Assembly (NCBI RefSeq): GCF_901827185.1
Contig: NZ_LR594671.1
Span: 4,738,001-4,802,000 of the forward strand
Source: Variovorax sp. PBL-E5
GTDB lineage: Bacteria > Pseudomonadota > Gammaproteobacteria > Burkholderiales > Burkholderiaceae_C
DNA length: 64,000 nucleotides
Direction: 5' to 3'
The position numbers were made by a program, and so were the translations under genes. The notes below the pieces were generated by a model, which saw only the letters and a program-made list of their open reading frames with translations, made no database searches and was not told where the DNA came from. This document shows positions 59,134 through 64,000 of the stretch, one piece after another; position 1 is the stretch's first letter, and the number at the start of each line of letters is the position of its first letter.

Positions 59134-60944
59134 TAAAAATACGGCGCATGGCCGTCGTGTTTGAAGCGGTGGGCTTCGTCGTAAGGAAAAACATCCAGCA
59201 TCTGGCCGGCCTGAATCCGCTGCTTGTGGCTCTGCCAGAACGCGGCATCGAGCAGGTCGGCATGGTGCGCCATGAAAGCCTCGCGCACCGCCGCATTGCC
59301 GAGCAGGAAGGGGCCGAAGGTCTCGGGAAACACGTCCTTCGGCCCGACCGAATACCAGACCTCGCCGCTCATCTCTTCTTCCTCGTTGCGCGGCGTGGGC
59401 ACCTTGCGGAAGTTGCAGTCGGTGAGGTATTCGATCTCGTCATAGTCGTAGAACACCACCTTGCCGCCGCGCGTCACGCCGAAGTTCTTCCACAGCATAT
59501 CGCCCGGGAAGATGTTGGCCGAGACCATGTCCTTGATCGCATTGCCGTACTCGATCACCGCGTGCTCCAGCTGCTTGCCCGCGCGCTGGGCATGTTCCGG
59601 CTGCGCGAGCTGGTCGAAGGCTTCCTGCAGGTAGATGTTGAGAGGGATCATGCGGCGCTCGATGTAGACGTGCTTGAGCACGAGCTCCATCTCCCCGTTG
59701 CCGTCGCGGTCGCCGATCTCGAGCTGGCTGGGCGCGAACTTGCGGATCTCCTCGACCAGCTCGGGCTCGAAGCGGTCGAGCGGGAAGCCGACCAGGCTGT
59801 ATTCGAGCGTGTCGGCCATGCGGCCGACCCGGTCGTGCTGCTTGACGAGCAGGTACTTGCCCTTGACCTGCTCGCGCGTGGTCTCCTTCTGCGGCGGAAA
59901 GAAGTCCTTGATGACCTTGAACACATAGGGAAAGGACGGCAGGTCGAACACCAGCATCACCATGCCCTTGATACCGGGCGCGATGCGGAACCTGTCGGTC
60001 GAGTAGTTGAGGTGCGAGAGGAAGTCGCGATAGAACAAGGTCTTGCCCTGCTTCGCGAGGCCGAGCGCGTTGTAGATCTCGGCGCGCGGCTTGCGCGGCA
60101 TCAGCGAGCGCAGGAACTGCACATAGGCCGAGGGCACTTCCATGTCGACCATGAAGTAGGCACGCGCGAAGCTGAACAGCATCTGCAGGTCGTCTTCGCC
60201 GAAGAGCGCCGCATCGACATGGAACCTGCCCCGGCTGTCGTGCAGGATCGGCAGCGCGAAGGGCAGCTCGATGAAGCCGTTGATGATCTTGCCGACCAGG
60301 TAGGCGCCCTTGTTGCGGTAGAACAGGCTGGACAGCACCTGCAGCTGGAAGTTGGCGCGCAGCTTGATCTGGTGGAAGCGCCCGAGGATCGCGGCCGCGA
60401 CGCGCTCGGCATCGCGCCGCCGGTTGGCGAAGCCGCCCAGCAGCGCATAGTCGTCCAGCACGACCGCGATCGTGTCGGCCAGCGTGTCGGGGTCCGGATA
60501 GTAGGCGCGGTAAGTCGGCGCGCCGCGCGGCTCGATGTACTCGGTGCTGATGGCCGGCCGCACGAAGATGAAGTCGTTCAGGAAGTAGGCGCGGTGCAGG
60601 ATCTTGGTGGTCACCGAGTTGAAGAAGGTCTCGGCCAGCTCGGGCTGGTGATGGTCGACCAGGAGGCCGATGAAATGCAGCTTGACCTGGTGCCACACAT
60701 CCATCGGCTGCTCGCCGGCCTTGAATTCCTTCTCGAGGCGCGCGACCGCCTCGCTCACCCGCAGGTCGTAGAACTCGATGCGCTCGCGCTGCGCGCGCTG
60801 CTGGCCGTGCCAGTCGGCGGTCTCGAAGCGATGCTTGGCACGCGCGGACTCGGCGCGAAAGAGCCGGTAGTGGCGGTCGAAGCCGTCGCGCATCGCACGG
60901 GCGATGTCATAGGCGAGCGGCGAGTCGAGACGCTGCGGAAACAT
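59133..60944 (-). CDS. aceK: Isocitrate dehydrogenase kinase/phosphatase
   Basis: A 603-residue bifunctional protein that phosphorylates isocitrate dehydrogenase to send carbon through the glyoxylate bypass during growth on acetate or acyl units. Conserved features: [20 protein letters not shown] (ATP-binding lysine), [25 protein letters not shown] and YDYDEIEYL (metal Asp). Length is normal. It is followed by a repeat, then the thiolase gene. Confidence 0.97.
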   Translation of the reverse strand: MFPQRLDSPLAYDIARAMRDGFDRHYRLFRAESARAKHRFETADWHGQQRAQRERIEFYDLRVSEAVARLEKEFKAGEQPMDVWHQVKLHFIGLLVDHHQPELAETFFNSVTTKILHRAYFLNDFIFVRPAISTEYIEPRGAPTYRAYYPDPDTLADTIAVVLDDYALLGGFANRRRDAERVAAAILGRFHQIKLRANFQLQVLSSLFYRNKGAYLVGKIINGFIELPFALPILHDSRGRFHVDAALFGEDDLQMLFSFARAYFMVDMEVPSAYVQFLRSLMPRKPRAEIYNALGLAKQGKTLFYRDFLSHLNYSTDRFRIAPGIKGMVMLVFDLPSFPYVFKVIKDFFPPQKETTREQVKGKYLLVKQHDRVGRMADTLEYSLVGFPLDRFEPELVEEIRKFAPSQLEIGDRDGNGEMELVLKHVYIERRMIPLNIYLQEAFDQLAQPEHAQRAGKQLEHAVIEYGNAIKDMVSANIFPGDMLWKNFGVTRGGKVVFYDYDEIEYLTDCNFRKVPTPRNEEEEMSGEVWYSVGPKDVFPETFGPFLLGNAAVREAFMAHHADLLDAAFWQSHKQRIQAGQMLDVFPYDEAHRFKHDGHAPYF

Positions 60945-60965
60945 GGTCCGATCCCTGCCTGCTCC

Positions 60966-61661
60966 TCAGGCGGCGCCGGTGCCGGGCTGCGGCGCTTCGG
61001 CCGGCTTGCTCCACTTGTAGCGGATGCGCTGTACGGCGGCGCGGTAGGTGGTCTCCAGCGGCTTGGAACCGTCGACGGACACGCCCAGATCCTGCAGCAA
61101 TCCGTCGTGCACACCGAACGCCCAGCCATGGATGGTCACCTCCTGGCCGCGGCTCCAGGCGTCGACCATCACGGTGCTGACCGCCACGTTGACCACCTGC
61201 TCGGCCACGTTGAGTTCGCACAGCGCGTCGGCGCGAAGCTCCGGCGGCAGACTGTCGAGCATGGCGTGGTGACGGTCGCGCACGTCCTGGATGTGGCGGA
61301 TCCAGTTGTCGGCGAGGCCAATGCGCGCGCCCTCGAGCGCGGCCTGCACGCCGCCGCAGCCATAGTGCCCGACCACCATGATGTGCTCGACCTTCAGGCG
61401 CTCGACCGCGAACTGGATCGCCGACAGCGCGTTGAGGTCGGAGTGCACCACGATGTTGGCCACGTTGCGGTGCACGAACACCTCGCCCGGCTCGAGCCCG
61501 GTGATCTGGTTGGCCGGCACACGGCTGTCGGAGCAGCCGATCCACATGTAGCGCGGCTTCTGCTGCTTGACCAGGCTGGTGAAGAAGCCGGGACGATCGC
61601 GCTCCATCCGGGCGGCCCAGCTGCGGTTGTGGGAGAAGAGATCGTCGAGCGTTTCGGACAT
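60966..61661 (-). CDS. can: Beta-class carbonic anhydrase
   Basis: A 231-residue zinc enzyme for CO2/bicarbonate interconversion, supplying bicarbonate to biotin carboxylases such as LiuBD. Zinc ligands are Cys43 in CSDSR, with Asp45/Arg47 dyad, His99 and Cys102 in GHYGCGG. LFSHNRSWAARM at the N-terminus is typical of Can. 21 bp before aceK and 42 bp after the MerR gene, so the three may be one transcript. Confidence 0.95.
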   Translation of the reverse strand: MSETLDDLFSHNRSWAARMERDRPGFFTSLVKQQKPRYMWIGCSDSRVPANQITGLEPGEVFVHRNVANIVVHSDLNALSAIQFAVERLKVEHIMVVGHYGCGGVQAALEGARIGLADNWIRHIQDVRDRHHAMLDSLPPELRADALCELNVAEQVVNVAVSTVMVDAWSRGQEVTIHGWAFGVHDGLLQDLGVSVDGSKPLETTYRAAVQRIRYKWSKPAEAPQPGTGAA

Positions 61662-61703
61662 GGTGTGATCCTCGATGGAAGTTGTTCGAAATGGGCGCCG
61701 CCG

Positions 61704-62099
61704 TCAGCGCACCCTCGGCCGGGTGGCGCGCGTGAGGGCGGCGCGCGCCTGCTTTTCCTGGGCCCGCACTTCCGCGATGTTGGCCTGCAGCTCGGCCAGG
61801 CGCGCCTCGAGCTGCGCACGGTGCTCGCCGAGCACGCCCAGGAAGCGCTGCAGCTGCACGGCAGTGTCACGCGGGCTGTCGTACATGTCGAGGATCTCCT
61901 TGACCTCGGTGAGCTTCAGGCCCAGCCGCTTGGCGCGCAGCGTGAGCATCAGGCGGGTGCGGTCGCGCGCGCTGTAGATGCGTTGCTGGCCCGCGCGCTG
62001 CGGCGCCAGCAGACCCATGTCCTCGTAGAAGCGGATGGCCCGCGTGGTGAGATCGAATTCCCGGGCGAGCTCACCGATGGCGAAGGTCTGCGAAGGCAT
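61704..62099 (-). CDS. liuR: MerR family regulator, LiuR-like
   Basis: A 131-residue regulator. N-terminal winged HTH (FAIGELAREFDLTTRAIRFYEDMGLL, family pattern) and a C-terminal coiled coil (about 80-125). Its residues match LiuR, the repressor of leucine/isovalerate genes in proteobacteria, closely by memory of the family. No metal-binding cysteines are present. A palindrome of the LiuR type (62172-62192) lies upstream. Confidence 0.85.
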   Translation of the reverse strand: MPSQTFAIGELAREFDLTTRAIRFYEDMGLLAPQRAGQQRIYSARDRTRLMLTLRAKRLGLKLTEVKEILDMYDSPRDTAVQLQRFLGVLGEHRAQLEARLAELQANIAEVRAQEKQARAALTRATRPRVR

Positions 62100-62171
62100 G
62101 CGAATGGAGCGGGGTTTGCGGAGGCGACAGCGCAGTGGGACGGCACTGCCTACAATGGGGGCTCAGCTCTA

Positions 62172-62192
62172 TGACGTTTACGTTAACGTCAA
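62172..62192. promoter_or_regulatory. LiuR-type palindrome between liuR and MBL gene
   Basis: TTTACGTTAACGTCAA (62177-62192) is a 16-bp near-palindrome with GTTAAC at its centre; TGACGT (62172-62177) and ACGTCA (62186-62191) form a second perfect inverted repeat around it. It agrees with the published type of LiuR sites as I recall them. It lies downstream of a TACAAT (62151-62156), which would be the MBL gene -10. Confidence 0.7.
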
Positions 62193-62198
62193 TCTTAC

Positions 62199-63260
62199 AT
62201 GAACCTGCTCGAACGCGAACTCCACTACCCCCTCGGCGACACGATGCCGGCCCCCGGCGAAACGATCGAGGTCGCGCCGGGCGTACGCTGGATCCGCATG
62301 GCGCTGCCCTTCGCGCTCGACCACATCAACCTCTGGCTGCTGCGCGACACGATCGATGGCGTCGAGGGCTGGACGGTGGTCGACTGCTGCATTTCCCGCG
62401 ACGAGGCGCGCGCGCAATGGGAGCAGATCTTCGCCACGCAGCTCGAGGGCCTGCCGATCCTGCGCGTGATCGTCACCCACATGCATCCCGACCACATCGG
62501 CCTGGCCGATTGGCTGTGCCGGCGCTGGAACGCGCCGCTGTGGATCAGCGCGACCGACTACCACGTGGCGTGCGTGCTCACCAGCACCGGCGACACGCTG
62601 GCAGGCGGCGACGCGGCAGCGGATTTCTTCGCCCTGCACGGCCTCACCGATCCTGAATCGATCGCCAAGATCCGCGCCCGCACCAGCTACTACGCCAACA
62701 TGGTGCCCGCCGTGCCCGCGCGCTTCGTGCGCATGCTCGATGGCGACCTCATCCCGATCGGCGGGCGCAGTTGGCGCTGCATCAGCGGCTACGGCCATGC
62801 GCCGGAGCACATCTCGCTCTACAGCGACGAGCTGCACGCGCTGCTCGGCGGCGACATGATGCTGCCGCGCATCTCGACCAACGTGAGCGTGCACGCGGGC
62901 GAGCCCGAGGCGAATTCGCTGCGGCTTTTCCTCGACAGCATCGAGCGCTTCAAGTCGCTGCCCGCCGACACGCTGGGCCTGCCCTCGCACGGCAAGCCCT
63001 TCACCGGCATCCACCGGCGCGTCGAGCAGTTGCAGGAACACCACCGCGACCGGCTGGCCGAGCTGCTGGAGGCCTGTCTGCAAAGGCCGCACAGCGCCGC
63101 CGAGGGCCTGCCGATCCTGTTCAAGCGCGAGCTCGACCTGCACCAGATCACCTTCGCCATGGGCGAGACGGTGGCGCACCTGCACCTGCTGTGGTTCTCG
63201 GGCCAGTTGCAGCGCCGCCTGGGCGAGGACGGCATCTATCGCTTCGGCGCAGCGGCATGA
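62199..63260 (+). CDS. MBL-fold metallo-hydrolase
   Basis: A 353-residue metallo-beta-lactamase-fold hydrolase. The metal motif THMHPDHIG (HxHxDH at 94-99) is intact, with further His in GYGHAPEH and GGDMM and a C-terminal helical domain with RELDLHQITFAMGETVAHL. This fits the glyoxalase II/LACTB2-like group, perhaps acyl-CoA thioester or lactone hydrolysis. The LiuR-type site before it suggests a role in acyl-CoA metabolism. Its stop overlaps the next ATG (ATGA). No clear ribosome site. Confidence 0.9.
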   Translation: MNLLERELHYPLGDTMPAPGETIEVAPGVRWIRMALPFALDHINLWLLRDTIDGVEGWTVVDCCISRDEARAQWEQIFATQLEGLPILRVIVTHMHPDHIGLADWLCRRWNAPLWISATDYHVACVLTSTGDTLAGGDAAADFFALHGLTDPESIAKIRARTSYYANMVPAVPARFVRMLDGDLIPIGGRSWRCISGYGHAPEHISLYSDELHALLGGDMMLPRISTNVSVHAGEPEANSLRLFLDSIERFKSLPADTLGLPSHGKPFTGIHRRVEQLQEHHRDRLAELLEACLQRPHSAAEGLPILFKRELDLHQITFAMGETVAHLHLLWFSGQLQRRLGEDGIYRFGAAA

Positions 63261-64000
63261 GCCTCGAGACGCTGGCTCGGCTGCGCGCGGGCGAGCTGGC
63301 CGGCATCCAGCGGCTCGATCTCTCGTGCGGCCTGACCGAGTTCCCGCGCGAGGTCTTTGATCTGGCCGACACGCTGGAGGTGCTCAACCTGTCGGGCAAT
63401 GCCCTCAGCAGCCTGCCCGATGACCTGCACCGGCTGCACCGCCTGCGCGTGCTGTTCTGCTCCGACAACCAGTTCAGCGAATTGCCCGAAGCCATCGGAC
63501 GCTGCGCGCAGCTCGACATGGTCGCCTTCAAGGCCAACCGCATCCGCAGCGTGCCGGCCGCCGCGCTGCCGCCGTTGCTGCGCTGGCTGATCCTGACCGA
63601 CAACCGCATCGAGACACTGCCGCCCGCGCTCGGCCGCTGCACGCGGCTGCAAAAGCTCATGCTCGCAGGCAACCTGCTGCAGGCCTTGCCCGAGGCGTTG
63701 GCCGCGTGCCATCGGCTCGAGCTGCTGCGCATCTCGGCCAACCGCTTCGATGCCCTGCCCGCCTGGCTGCTCTCGCTGCCGCGGCTGTCGTGGCTGGCCT
63801 TCGCGGGCAACCCTTTCGACGAGACGCCCGAGGCGACCGCCATGGCCGCCCCGGCGATGCCGACCATCGACTGGCAAAGCCTGTCGTTGCAGCATCGGCT
63901 GGGTGAAGGCGCTTCGGGCGTGATCTACCGCGCCGAGTGGCAACCCCTGCAAGGCGAGGCGCAGCCGGTGGCAGTGAAGCTCTTCAAGGGCACCGTGACC
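63257..64000 (+). CDS. Leucine-rich-repeat protein kinase, 5' part (cut by window end)
   Basis: The first 248 codons of a larger protein. Residues about 18-195 are leucine-rich repeats (LEVLNLSGNALSSLP, LRVLFCSDNQFSELP, LQKLMLAGNLLQALP and so on, about eight). From about 214 a protein-kinase domain starts with the glycine loop LGEGASGVIY and VAVKLF with the ATP lysine. Catalytic loop lies beyond the window. Coupled to the MBL gene by a 4-bp overlap. LRR kinases of this type are known in Variovorax and some pseudomonads, function unknown. Confidence 0.9.
   Translation, partial: MSLETLARLRAGELAGIQRLDLSCGLTEFPREVFDLADTLEVLNLSGNALSSLPDDLHRLHRLRVLFCSDNQFSELPEAIGRCAQLDMVAFKANRIRSVPAAALPPLLRWLILTDNRIETLPPALGRCTRLQKLMLAGNLLQALPEALAACHRLELLRISANRFDALPAWLLSLPRLSWLAFAGNPFDETPEATAMAAPAMPTIDWQSLSLQHRLGEGASGVIYRAEWQPLQGEAQPVAVKLFKGTVT

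Noticed and set aside
59073..62174. Open frame of 1033 codons on the + strand opposite aceK, can and liuR
   Set aside because: It runs through three well-recognised reverse genes and a repeat; its translation is Arg/His/Val-rich without domains.

Overview
The window is a gene-dense (about 67% GC by eye) stretch of a betaproteobacterial chromosome. Comamonadaceae, and most probably Variovorax or a close relative, is suggested by the gene content: an ahcY SAH riboswitch, a liu (leucine/isovalerate) operon, aceK, thiC with a TPP riboswitch, hydantoinase-type operons and many ABC importers. This is inference from families; no 16S or other marker is present. I see no rRNA, tRNA, IS element, prophage or CRISPR array.

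Region by region. 1-3.5 kb: the 5' part of ahcY behind an SAH riboswitch (reverse strand), then prfC coupled to a HAD phosphatase. 3.4-6.4 kb: a reverse-strand epimerase/DHDPS-like pair with a strong promoter whose -35 lies in a palindrome, and a TetR gene. 6.5-13.5 kb: a forward operon hyuA-hyuB plus a NitT/TauT-type ABC importer and a DUF1330 gene. 13.5-17.2 kb: a less orderly zone with a decayed M19 dipeptidase, a NYN-LOTUS protein, a serine hydrolase and two gene-free stretches. 17.2-27.7 kb: two catabolic units. One is a CoA ligase, an aldehyde dehydrogenase and an enoyl-CoA hydratase. The other is a TauD-type dioxygenase with a polyamine-type ABC importer. An IclR gene sits between them.

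27.7-37.8 kb: an acetylpolyamine-amidohydrolase-like gene coupled to a giant 1968-residue UvrA made of two UvrA units. One unit carries a palindromic repeat that has become protein-coding. A branched-chain-type binding protein and an MHS-family transporter follow. 37.9-49.8 kb: a compact reverse-strand operon of 12 genes holding the full isovaleryl-CoA pathway (liuA, liuB, liuC, liuD, liuE/mvaB) with an acyl-CoA ligase and several passengers. A divergent AraC regulator has two direct repeats in the shared promoter region. 51-56.6 kb: small genes, thiC with its TPP riboswitch, a DedA-rhodanese fusion, DUF3047 and YchJ. 56.6-62.1 kb: acyl-CoA dehydrogenase, thiolase, aceK, carbonic anhydrase and a LiuR-like MerR regulator, all reverse. 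62.2-64 kb: an MBL hydrolase with a LiuR-type palindrome in front, coupled to an LRR protein kinase cut by the window end.

Working together: the liu operon, the nearby acyl-CoA dehydrogenase and thiolase, the LiuR-like regulator and aceK (glyoxylate-bypass switch) form a setting for growth on leucine, isovalerate and short acyl-CoAs. Two RNA switches control methyl-cycle (ahcY) and thiamine (thiC) genes. The most unusual items are the in-frame palindromic repeat inside the tandem UvrA, a 98-bp repeat family placed exactly at stop codons, the decayed dipeptidase, and several operator-like palindromes at catabolic promoters.
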